From NCBI GenBank assembly GCA_002690445.1, contig NZER01000389.1:1-13924 (forward strand): 13,924 nt of DNA, given 5' to 3'. The notes beneath the pieces were generated by a model that worked only from the letters and a program-made list of their open reading frames with translations, did no database searches and was not told the DNA's origin. This stretch comes from Candidatus Pacearchaeota archaeon. Its GTDB lineage: Archaea; Nanoarchaeota; Nanoarchaeia; Pacearchaeales; GW2011-AR1. The stretch's first letter is position 1. Each line of letters begins with the position of its first letter. The position numbers and the translations under genes were made by a program. Shown here in pieces: positions 5,657 through 11,374 of this stretch.

Positions 5657-7210
5657 TTATTTATTTTTCCTTTTCCCAGATTTACCTTTTGATTTCATAG
5701 CTTGTTTAATTGTGGAGTTTAGCGGGTTTTTTGTGCTGCTTCCTTCGCCTGGGGTGAGGAGGGCGAGTTCGCGGTAAATTGGCTTGTCGTAGTTGGGGGG
5801 GAGGCGGGGGGTTTTCATATACCATGCGATTTGAGCTTTGATGTATCCTGTTTTGAGAGGTTTGTAATTTTTCTTATTCCATTTTTCTGCTGCTGTTTCT
5901 ATATAATCTTGGGGGAGTTCTAAGGAGGAGAAAAATGAGAGAAGGATTGAGAGGGCTCGCTTTCTGCCGTCTTGTTTTATTCCCTTCATAATATTTTTTA
6001 TTACACCTGGATACATGTCTTCTGTTATTGTGAGATTTTTAACATCGATTGATTTTCCCTTGAATTCTTTTTTTGGTATTTTGTCTTGGGTTTTTTCTGC
6101 GTGGTCTATTGCTTGGATGAGCAATTCGCGGGCTTCGCCTTCTTTGCAGTCTGGGGAAAAGTTTTTTATTTTCACTTTTAGGGGGTCGGCGTCGCGGGGC
6201 TGGAAAGAATCTATTTCGTCTTTATTAATTACAATTGAGGCGAGGGATGTTTTTTCGTGGAGGGAGTAGGGGGCGCGGAAGAGGTGGCGGGGGGAGACAA
6301 GGACGATGTCTACTGCATCTTTTTGGGATTTGGTTGTTTCTTCTTTTTTAAAGTCTTCTTGAATATTTACTTCCTTTCCTCCGTAATGACTTCCGCTTGC
6401 TTTTAGCTGGGCAGTATTAATATTGCAACTATTGCAAAAATTAATTTCTTGTTCTGATGTTTTTTGCATATCATGTTTGCATGACGGACATTGTAATGAT
6501 TTTTTTGTTGTGCCGGTCATGCTTAGCATTTCAGTTTTACAATTTAAACAGATGAATTTTTTTATTTTTTTTCTTACTGAGGGATTTCCGCATTTTGGGC
6601 AAAGGTGTTCTGAAATTAATTCGCCTTTTTTTTCTAGTTCTTCTTTTGAAGTTAATTGAAAAATTTCGTCATTTATTTGAGTTTTTGTATTTTCGTGTAT
6701 ATATGAGGCGATTAGTCTTGCCCAGTCTGGGAAATGGTTTTTTGTTTCTTCTTCTCCGATTATTTTTGGAAATGCTTTAAATGGGATTAAAATATGGAAA
6801 CCCTTGCCTCCTGAGAACTTGACTCCGATATTATTTACATTGTGGTGTTCTAAAAATTGAATTATTATTCTGGCTGCTATTTTGCCGTAGTCTAAGAAAG
6901 GGGAGTCGATGTCTATTAGGAAGTCCCAGCCGATTTTGATTTCGTTGAGCTGTTCGGGGGTCATATCTGTGTTTATCTCTAGCGGGTTTTGCCATAGTTC
7001 TTCTGAGCAGTGGAAAGAAGTTGCTCCGGATTTTGCTGAGTTGAAAATGTCGGCGGGGTAGTCTAAGGCGTCGGGGCGTTTTGCAAAGAATTCATTGTTG
7101 AAATTTGCAATTGTTTCTCTGTTTTTGCAGAAATCGTAGATTGCCTGCTGGATGTCTTTGCGGGCGTAGTAAGACTGGGCTATTGTGAGGGCTTTTTTTG
7201 GCTGCGGCAT
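5657..7210 (-). CDS. priS: Fused archaeal DNA primase (PriS catalytic part plus PriL-CTD-like domain without Fe-S cysteines)
   Basis: The 517-aa protein makes RNA/DNA primers for replication. The archaeo-eukaryotic primase core is clear. FLIDIDSP carries D100 and D102, the metal-binding pair, and SGGKGFHI (133-140) is the nucleotide-binding SGxxGxH motif. D301 plus SPRHLFRAPYSLH (306-318) match the third acid and the R-x-P-x-SLH motif. Two zinc-ribbon-like pairs are inserted between: C204/C207 with C221/C224 and C241/C244 with C259/C262. After a linker, residues about 392-500 are helical and follow the PriL C-terminal or PriCT pattern (GRKRALSILLSF, then PLKTGYIKAQIAWY, PPNYD and KNP). The cysteines that hold the Fe-S cluster in PriL appear replaced (G402, Y474). 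No separate PriL is in the window. A Lys-rich tail ends the protein. A TATA box 25 bp upstream predicts a leaderless mRNA. Confidence 0.9.
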   Translation of the reverse strand: MPQPKKALTIAQSYYARKDIQQAIYDFCKNRETIANFNNEFFAKRPDALDYPADIFNSAKSGATSFHCSEELWQNPLEINTDMTPEQLNEIKIGWDFLIDIDSPFLDYGKIAARIIIQFLEHHNVNNIGVKFSGGKGFHILIPFKAFPKIIGEEETKNHFPDWARLIASYIHENTKTQINDEIFQLTSKEELEKKGELISEHLCPKCGNPSVRKKIKKFICLNCKTEMLSMTGTTKKSLQCPSCKHDMQKTSEQEINFCNSCNINTAQLKASGSHYGGKEVNIQEDFKKEETTKSQKDAVDIVLVSPRHLFRAPYSLHEKTSLASIVINKDEIDSFQPRDADPLKVKIKNFSPDCKEGEARELLIQAIDHAEKTQDKIPKKEFKGKSIDVKNLTITEDMYPGVIKNIMKGIKQDGRKRALSILLSFFSSLELPQDYIETAAEKWNKKNYKPLKTGYIKAQIAWYMKTPRLPPNYDKPIYRELALLTPGEGSSTKNPLNSTIKQAMKSKGKSGKRKNK

Positions 7211-7229
7211 GTTAATTTGTGATTTTTTA

Positions 7230-7239
7230 GATTAATAAA
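7230..7239 (-). promoter_or_regulatory. TATA box for the primase gene
   Basis: On the - strand TTTATTAATC is centred about 25 bp before the primase ATG at 7210, so the transcript is probably leaderless. It is divergent from the receiver-like gene. Confidence 0.5.
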
Positions 7240-7264
7240 TTATATTATAGTTGAGTGCAATAAT

Positions 7265-7272
7265 GTTTAAAA
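7265..7272 (+). promoter_or_regulatory. TATA box for the receiver-like gene
   Basis: GTTTAAAA is centred about 27 bp before the ATG at 7295. AAGG at 7286-7289 could add a weak Shine-Dalgarno site if transcription starts further upstream. Confidence 0.5.
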
Positions 7273-7294
7273 GGATGAATGACATAAGGAAATT

Positions 7295-7687
7295 ATGGCA
7301 GGAAGAGGTTTAGTAATGGATAAAGAAAATGGGCAAAGAGATGGGCAAAATATAAGGGTTACTTTAGGGTGTGAAGTTGATGTTTTTGATAATGCTGAGG
7401 CTGCTATGGATGCTTTAGATGAAAGAAATTATGGGGTAGTGATTGTAGAACCAATGAGGCGGATTTCTCCTTTAGTATCTAGTGCTGCATATGGTTTTAT
7501 TATGCGTGCGAAAAGAGATAAAGGAATACCTGTGATTATGTCTTCTGTAGCAGGACCAGAAGAGTTATTTCAATTAGGTTTGTTAAGGGAGGGTGTGGAT
7601 TATGATGGGGCGTTTACTAAACCTTACTGGCCTGGTGAGGAATTGTGTCCTGTTTTAAAGGAGATGTTTGGGGAAGGATCAGAATAA
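7295..7687 (+). CDS. Degenerate response-regulator receiver (CheY-like) protein, phospho-Asp replaced by Glu
   Basis: The 130-aa protein aligns by eye over its whole length with a CheY-like receiver. Strand 1 with a partial acidic patch (LVMDKE; D9, E11) is followed by helix 1 and GCEVDVFDNAEAAMDAL (25-41). YGVVIVEP follows, where the phospho-acceptor Asp is E52. GIPVIMSS (77-84) has S83/S84 at the Thr/Ser switch, and AFTKPYWPGEEL (106-117) contains the conserved Lys-Pro (K109-P110). It lacks an output domain, and no histidine kinase is nearby. In this family Asp-to-Glu can mimic the phosphorylated state, so it may be a constitutively on or phosphorylation-independent interaction module. It abuts the convergent winged-helix gene with no spacer (7687/7688). 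A shared pathway with the primase or that regulator is not shown. Confidence 0.65.
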   Translation: MAGRGLVMDKENGQRDGQNIRVTLGCEVDVFDNAEAAMDALDERNYGVVIVEPMRRISPLVSSAAYGFIMRAKRDKGIPVIMSSVAGPEELFQLGLLREGVDYDGAFTKPYWPGEELCPVLKEMFGEGSE

Positions 7688-8008
7688 TTATTCAGCAGGA
7701 ACTTTTGATTCTGGAAATGTAACTTTTTGAGTGAGGATCCAGTCAAGTTTAATAAGATTTTTTACAAAGGGGTGTTCAATATTAAACTGGTAATAATCTG
7801 ATTTTCCGACTTTTCTTGTTTTGATTAAAATCTCTGATTTAATCAGTTGGGGGGAAAAGGTAACCAGAGAATTATAACTAACATTTGCTCCTCGTGCGAT
7901 TTCAGTTATAGGATAATCAAAAAAATGATTGTCTATCAAAAAGTCCATTACTCGCAACTGGGGAGTATCTCCAAAATACTTTAAAAAAATTGTTTTGTTT
8001 TGTTTCAT
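7688..8008 (-). CDS. Winged helix-turn-helix transcriptional regulator
   Basis: The 106-aa protein begins KYFGDTPQLRVMDFLIDN, a typical opening of archaeal MarR/ArsR-like winged-helix proteins. The helix-turn-helix PITEIARGANVSYNSLVTFSPQLIKSEIL spans about residues 33-61. The wing KTRKVGKSDYYQFN spans 63-76, and a helix to about residue 95 probably serves for dimerisation. It has no ligand or metal motif. It is transcribed divergently from PCNA, and a perfect 10-bp inverted repeat lies in the shared promoter region, so it probably binds there and controls itself, PCNA, or both (inference). Its DNA is less G/C-skewed than the adjacent surface and primase genes. Confidence 0.75.
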   Translation of the reverse strand: MKQNKTIFLKYFGDTPQLRVMDFLIDNHFFDYPITEIARGANVSYNSLVTFSPQLIKSEILIKTRKVGKSDYYQFNIEHPFVKNLIKLDWILTQKVTFPESKVPAE

Positions 8009-8031
8009 GTTTGGTTTTATTAGTATTTAAT

Positions 8032-8072
8032 TTGTATTGCATCTTGACTATTTAAATAATACTGCAATACAA
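8032..8072. promoter_or_regulatory. Inverted-repeat operator bracketing the PCNA TATA box
   Basis: TTGTATTGCA (8032-8041) and TGCAATACAA (8063-8072) are perfect reverse complements. They are 21 bp apart and 31 bp centre to centre, about three helical turns, so both face the same side of the DNA. The PCNA TATA box lies between the arms, and the - strand regulator's promoter lies beside the left arm. This is the expected geometry for a dimeric repressor that blocks TBP, or for two cooperating dimers. Confidence 0.65.
8049..8058 (+). promoter_or_regulatory. TATA box for PCNA
   Basis: TATTTAAATA is centred at about 8054 and predicts transcription from about 8081, leaving a 5' leader near 26 nt before the ATG at 8107. 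PCNA is thus an exception to the leaderless pattern of its neighbours. Confidence 0.6.
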
Positions 8073-8106
8073 TAATCCTTATAAAGTGCTCCTGGATTTG
8101 ATTGTT

Positions 8107-8829
8107 ATGATACTAAAAATCGACAGGCCGAAGCTTTTGAGTGATGCGATTGCGATTATTTCTGAGATTGTGACTGAGGTGCGGATTAAGCTTCTTGAGG
8201 ATGGGATGTCGATTGTGGCTGTGGATCCGGCGAATGTTGCGCTGGTGATTTTCAAACTGCCGAAGGAAAGTTTTTCGCAGTACGAGATTGGCGGGGAGGT
8301 GTGGGGTGTTAATCTTGATGATTTGAAAAGGATTTTGAAACGAACTTCTACAGGTTCGAGTGTTGTTTTTGAGCAGGAAGAAAACCGATTGAAGATTACG
8401 ATTTTTGACAAGATTAAGAGGGTTTTTACTTTGGCGTTGATTGAAGTTGATGCTGAGGATAAGGATGAGCCAGAATTGAGTTTTAACTGCACTGTAGAAT
8501 TGAAGTCAGATGATTTTGCTCAGGCAGTTGAAGACTGCCATGTTGTTGCTGATTCGTGCGCTTTGATTGCGGGGGATGGTTTTTTTATGGTTGAAGGAAG
8601 TGGTAGTTTGAATTCGGCGCGGGCAGAGTTTTCTGGCGACGAGGCGGTGATTGGGGGGGTGGGGAAGTCAAGGTATTCACTTGAATATTTAATGAAGTTT
8701 ATTAAAGCGGGTAAGATATCTGAAAAAGTTTCTGTTAAATTTTCAGATGATTATCCTCTGAGGATTGACTTTCCTGGGGAAAAGATGGGGATTGGTTTTA
8801 TTTTAGCTCCGAGGGTTGAGAATGACTAG
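8107..8829 (+). CDS. pcn: PCNA, DNA polymerase sliding clamp
   Basis: This is the 240-aa archaeal sliding clamp, a homotrimeric ring that tethers polymerase, ligase, FEN1 and other replication enzymes to DNA. Family landmarks are plain. LEDGMSIVAVDPANVALVIFKLP (30-52) is the first-domain signature and is followed by FSQYE. RVFTLALIEV (105-114) leads into the inter-domain connector, which is acidic here (DAEDKDEPEL). The C-terminus FILAPRVEND (231-240) is the typical LAPR end that contributes to partner binding. A GTG at 8086 could extend it by seven residues, but alignment of ILKIDRPK with strand 1 of other clamps favours the ATG at 8107. It is divergent from a winged-helix regulator with an inverted repeat between them. 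A two-hairpin element begins six bases after its stop codon. Confidence 0.96.
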   Translation: MILKIDRPKLLSDAIAIISEIVTEVRIKLLEDGMSIVAVDPANVALVIFKLPKESFSQYEIGGEVWGVNLDDLKRILKRTSTGSSVVFEQEENRLKITIFDKIKRVFTLALIEVDAEDKDEPELSFNCTVELKSDDFAQAVEDCHVVADSCALIAGDGFFMVEGSGSLNSARAEFSGDEAVIGGVGKSRYSLEYLMKFIKAGKISEKVSVKFSDDYPLRIDFPGEKMGIGFILAPRVEND

Positions 8830-8834
8830 CAGGA

Positions 8835-8890
8835 CTCTCTTTTCTTAGAAAGAAAAGATTCCCCCGAAGCAAAAGAACTACAATAGTTCC
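8835..8890 (+). repeat. Two-hairpin element, copy A (3' of PCNA)
   Basis: It begins CTC, then hairpin 1 at 8838-8858: TCTTTTCTT pairs perfectly with AAGAAAAGA around an AGA loop. The linker TTCCCCCGAAG (8859-8869) leads through CAAAA to hairpin 2 at 8875-8889 (GAACTA, loop CAA, TAGTTC). A second copy with the same loop and linker and compensated stem changes is at 11376-11450. It follows the PCNA stop directly, so it could be a 3' UTR or termination structure, or a small mobile repeat. I do not recognise a named family. Confidence 0.75.
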
Positions 8891-8923
8891 TAGCTGTACC
8901 TTCCTTTGAGATGGTTTCTAAAC

Positions 8924-8933
8924 ATTTTTAAAC
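8924..8933 (+). promoter_or_regulatory. TATA box for the membrane protease
   Basis: ATTTTTAAAC is centred about 25 bp before the ATG at 8954, giving a leaderless transcript. It lies 34 bp beyond the two-hairpin element. Confidence 0.5.
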
Positions 8934-8953
8934 ATTAATCGTGTGGGTAATTT

Positions 8954-9988
8954 ATGAAAAAAAAGGAGAAGACAATTATTGCTGGAGCTGCTGTTATCAT
9001 AGGCATTTTGGTTTTGGCTCTTTTTTTGGTCCTTTTTTCGCGGAGCAATATAAATATAATTTCTTCTTCGCCTGATGAAATTTATACAGATTCTAAGGAG
9101 TCTGTATTTTTAATAGAATCAAATTGTTTGATAGAGGCTAGTTATCCTACTCCATATGTTCATTATTATTATGAAAGCAGATTAGGAATAGCTATGCCTG
9201 CTGTTGATCCGAATTCTAATTATGAGATGATGAATTATAGTATAGTTCTCCCTTCTCAGGGCTCTGGATTTAAAGCAGAAGATAGATTATTTACTAATTC
9301 TCATGTAGTTGATTGTTCAAATGAATCTGTATCTGATTTTTTATCTGGGTATTACCGGGATGTTAATTCTACAGAATTTAAGGGGATGACTGGAATTGAT
9401 ATAGAAGAAATCTCTGACGAGCTTTGGGAAAAATTGAAAGTGCATAAGAAAAAGGTGGTAAGGGATAAACAAGAAATTGTAGATGGCTTTGCAAATGAAG
9501 TAATTACTTTTTTTAATAATCACCTTCAAATTAATGAAGTTTATTTAGATAATATTTCTATTTCCAATAGTTTAGTTTCTTCAGGGGAGCCTATTTTGGT
9601 AAATATTGAAAAAGAAGGAGAGGCTTGGCCTGGGAAAGATTTTGCTATTCTACAAACTGATGATCTTAAATTTATGTCTGTTTCTAATTTAGATTTTGGA
9701 AGTTCAAAAAATATTAGAGTTGGGGAGAAGATTTTTGTTATGGGTTATCCTGCACGTGCAGAAATAAGTTCTGAAAGTAGGCTTGAATCTTCGATAACTA
9801 GTGGGATTGTGAGTGCAGTAAAAAATTCCCCAGATGAAGAATTATATTTTCAGATTGATGCTGCAGCTTCTAGAGGGAATTCTGGAGGCCCTGTATTTGA
9901 TAGTGACGGGGATGTCGTAGGATTGCTTACAGCAGGTTCTGGAGAGTCTTTTAATTTTGTTTTTCCTTCGGACAGTATTCCAGAATAA
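8954..9988 (+). CDS. Membrane-anchored trypsin-like (S1C/HtrA-type) serine protease without PDZ domain
   Basis: The 344-aa protein has an N-terminal signal anchor (K-rich residues 1-6, hydrophobic 8-28), so the enzyme faces outside. The catalytic triad is H117 in FTNSHVVD, D229 in GKDFAILQ, and S310 in SRGNSGGPVFD, the classic GNSGGP motif of HtrA-like S1 proteases. IGIVSAV- and GYPA-type strands (261-290) and VVGLLTAG (321-328) support the fold. Between His and Asp about 110 residues are present, far more than usual, including a charged, probably helical stretch (150-195) that could be an extra regulatory lid. The chain ends at FVFPSDSIPE, where HtrA proteins pass into a PDZ domain, so it is a bare protease domain. 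Role in surface protein quality control or processing is inference. Confidence 0.88.
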   Translation: MKKKEKTIIAGAAVIIGILVLALFLVLFSRSNINIISSSPDEIYTDSKESVFLIESNCLIEASYPTPYVHYYYESRLGIAMPAVDPNSNYEMMNYSIVLPSQGSGFKAEDRLFTNSHVVDCSNESVSDFLSGYYRDVNSTEFKGMTGIDIEEISDELWEKLKVHKKKVVRDKQEIVDGFANEVITFFNNHLQINEVYLDNISISNSLVSSGEPILVNIEKEGEAWPGKDFAILQTDDLKFMSVSNLDFGSSKNIRVGEKIFVMGYPARAEISSESRLESSITSGIVSAVKNSPDEELYFQIDAAASRGNSGGPVFDSDGDVVGLLTAGSGESFNFVFPSDSIPE

Positions 9989-10010
9989 CATTTAGTGATG
10001 ATAACACAAA

Positions 10011-10021
10011 TTTTATAAATA
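10011..10021 (+). promoter_or_regulatory. TATA box for the small-ORF unit
   Basis: TTTTATAAATA is centred 25 bp upstream of the ATG at 10041. This predicts that transcription starts at or next to that ATG. Confidence 0.55.
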
Positions 10022-10040
10022 GGACATGCATTGCTATTTT

Positions 10041-10163
10041 ATGAAAAAAGAGGGTGTGCTTTCTCTATGTATTAGTAGTATCCTTGACAGGATAGGTTTA
10101 AAAACAAATCCAACTTTTTTGGATTTAATATCAAATAAATTTAAAAACTTAAAATTTTGTTAA
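10041..10163 (+). CDS. Small 40-aa ORF, first of a two-gene leaderless unit
   Basis: The frame encodes a 40-aa peptide starting MKKEGVLSLC and ending FKNLKFC. Support comes from position: a TATA box lies exactly 25 bp before the ATG, and the TAA is one base before the ATG of the next gene. It is basic with a moderately hydrophobic centre (VLSLCISSIL), too weak for a clear TM helix. The DNA also contains two hairpins: TATCCT/AGGATA at 10079-10094 and AAATCCA/TGGATTT at 10106-10126. This segment could therefore instead be a structured leader or small RNA. I do not recognise the peptide. Confidence 0.4.
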   Translation: MKKEGVLSLCISSILDRIGLKTNPTFLDLISNKFKNLKFC

Positions 10164-10164
10164 G

Positions 10165-10452
10165 ATGAAAATGGAAATGCCACAATCAACTCCTGCTTCT
10201 AATTTGAATAATTTTTTAGAGAATAAACAACAAGAGATTTTAGCTCTTGCTCAGGAATGTGCTAAGGATGTGGTTGAGAAGGAAAATGCTCTTATGGATT
10301 TTGAGATTATGGCGAGTATTAATAGCCCGATTAGTGAAAGGCAAAAATTAACAGAACATTCACGAAAGTTGAGAACAGATTGTTGGAGACAAATTCAGGA
10401 ACAAACAGGAGGGGATTTTAATAAATCAATGGACTTTTTAAATGATCTTTAA
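10165..10452 (+). CDS. Unknown 95-aa helical protein
   Basis: I do not recognise this protein. It is soluble, with a polar N-terminus (MPQSTPASN) followed by mostly helical sequence (NNFLENKQQEILALAQECAK, then KLTEHSRKLRTDCWRQIQEQ), and may form a small helical bundle or coiled coil. It has no TM segment or catalytic motif. It begins one base after the stop of the 40-aa ORF, so they are probably co-transcribed. Its stop overlaps the convergent PIN gene by 4 bp. The convergent position beside a PIN nuclease does not fit a usual VapB-VapC operon, so I do not call it an antitoxin. Confidence 0.65.
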   Translation: MKMEMPQSTPASNLNNFLENKQQEILALAQECAKDVVEKENALMDFEIMASINSPISERQKLTEHSRKLRTDCWRQIQEQTGGDFNKSMDFLNDL

Positions 10453-11021
10453 TGTCTTTTTTTCTTATAATATTTAGTATTCCCTTTTAATGCTCTAGTG
10501 ATTGCTTTATCAAAAGAGGGAAGAGCTGCTCCATCCATTCCTAAAAACTGAGCACAGATTCTTACTATCTCATCAGTGGAATGAACTTTATTTATCCCCC
10601 ATTTTTTGAAAGCAAGTAATATCAGTGAATCTGGCATATGGCATTTTAAGTAATCTTTGCCCCCCTCCCTAAGTTTTTTGTTTGACTCTTTTTCAAATAA
10701 TTTTATATCATCTTTAGGTATGAAGCATTCTTTTGGGTAGATTACTTTAACATTTCTCTTTCTTAAGAATAATTTTGCTTTTTTCTTTGCTTCTCTATCA
10801 TCTATTTTTTCTTTTATTTTTATGTACTTACTAAATTCATGGAGACAGATAGCATGGGTGAACAGCAAATTCTTATAGTTAAACATTCTTGAAGCTTCTA
10901 AGCCTAAAAGATAAGGTTGGTCATAAAATTTTATAAAAATGTTAGTATCCATACCTATTTTTCTTTTCCCGCTGAAATGTGTTTTTCTTTGAATCCCAAC
11001 TGATGTAATCTTATTTTTCAT
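10449..11021 (-). CDS. PIN-domain ribonuclease-like protein
   Basis: The 190-aa basic protein shows the PIN pattern: D25 in GMDTNIFI, E62 in LHEFSKY, D131 in MPDSLILLAFKKWG and D150 in HSTDE. These four acids would bind Mg/Mn for single-strand RNA cleavage. It is longer than a typical VapC (about 130 aa), with a 22-residue basic N-terminal extension and a basic tail (KYYKKKRH) that could help bind RNA. No antitoxin gene precedes it on the same strand, only a 30-codon frame at 11063-11155, so it may be an orphan toxin or a housekeeping RNase. Translation could alternatively begin at M24 (MDTNIF). Its + strand has C at least equal to G, unlike most - strand genes here, a possible sign of later acquisition. 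Confidence 0.72.
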   Translation of the reverse strand: MKNKITSVGIQRKTHFSGKRKIGMDTNIFIKFYDQPYLLGLEASRMFNYKNLLFTHAICLHEFSKYIKIKEKIDDREAKKKAKLFLRKRNVKVIYPKECFIPKDDIKLFEKESNKKLREGGKDYLKCHMPDSLILLAFKKWGINKVHSTDEIVRICAQFLGMDGAALPSFDKAITRALKGNTKYYKKKRH

Positions 11022-11158
11022 TTTAAATTTTATTCTATATTCAAAACTTACAGAGAAAAAATTTAATCAGCCTCTCTGCCTTGTTTGTCTCTTTTATTGT
11101 ATCTTGGTAAATTATTTTCAGCTTTTAAAGATTCTGATAAACTTTGTTTTTTCACAAC

Positions 11159-11203
11159 ATTTATATAATGAATATTCATAGGTATATTATTATGAATGTT
11201 CAT
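11159..11203 (+). promoter_or_regulatory. TATA box with two palindromic operator-like sites
   Basis: The TATA box ATTTATATAA (11159-11168) is about 27 bp before the ATG at 11192. The perfect palindrome ATGAATATTCAT (11168-11179) abuts it, and the near-identical ATGAATGTTCAT (11192-11203) includes the start codon itself, 24 bp further on. Two such sites over the promoter and start suggest autorepression by the HTH protein encoded immediately downstream. Confidence 0.55.
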
Positions 11204-11374
11204 AGTAAGATAATTGCGATTATAAAAAAAGAGAAGATTGTGACGAGTTCTGAGATTGCGCGGAAGTTAGGAGTGAGTTGGAATACTGCTGAAAAATATC
11301 TTCTGGAATTGGTTATTGAGGGAAAAATTGAGAAAATTAAAAAGCTCGGGGTGAATTTATGGTTGGTGAAATGA
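11192..11374 (+). CDS. Small winged helix-turn-helix regulator
   Basis: The 60-aa protein is essentially one winged-HTH domain: helix 1 SKIIAIIKKEK, then VTSSEIARKLGVSWNTAEKY (the HTH, about 17-36), LLELVIEGKIEKI and the strand NLWLVK. The pattern resembles archaeal MarR/Lrp-like DNA-binding domains with no sensor part. I chose the ATG at 11192 over one at 11144 because a TATA box lies 27 bp upstream of it and the earlier ATG would precede that box. It is first in an operon with the pilin-like and Cys-rich proteins, whose expression it may control. The next gene begins inside its 3' end (16-bp overlap). Confidence 0.72.
   Translation: MNVHSKIIAIIKKEKIVTSSEIARKLGVSWNTAEKYLLELVIEGKIEKIKKLGVNLWLVK
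11348..11354 (+). promoter_or_regulatory. Shine-Dalgarno site that fixes the pilin-like gene start
   Basis: GGGGTGA, close to the archaeal GGAGGTGA consensus, lies 4 nt before the ATG at 11359. It favours this start over the ATG at 11371, which would have almost no spacing from any such site. It is within the HTH coding sequence, as expected for an internal operon gene. Confidence 0.55.

Noticed and set aside
8086..8106. Upstream GTG start for PCNA adding seven residues
   Set aside because: The clamp family starts strand 1 directly after Met, which matches the ATG at 8107. The extra residues have no counterpart in clamps I know.
8079..8492. - strand frame of 137 codons opposite PCNA
   Set aside because: Exact antisense shadow of the well-supported PCNA gene, with Ser/Ile-rich unstructured product.
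9994..10060. Box C-like GTGATGA suggesting a C/D box sRNA
   Set aside because: No CTGA box D within a suitable distance and no k-turn flanks.
11063..11155. Thirty-codon - strand ORF (GTG start) upstream of the PIN gene, a possible antitoxin
   Set aside because: Short, GTG start, only about 4-7 bp from the nearest TATA-like sequence, and no DNA-binding or antitoxin motif. Too weak to call.
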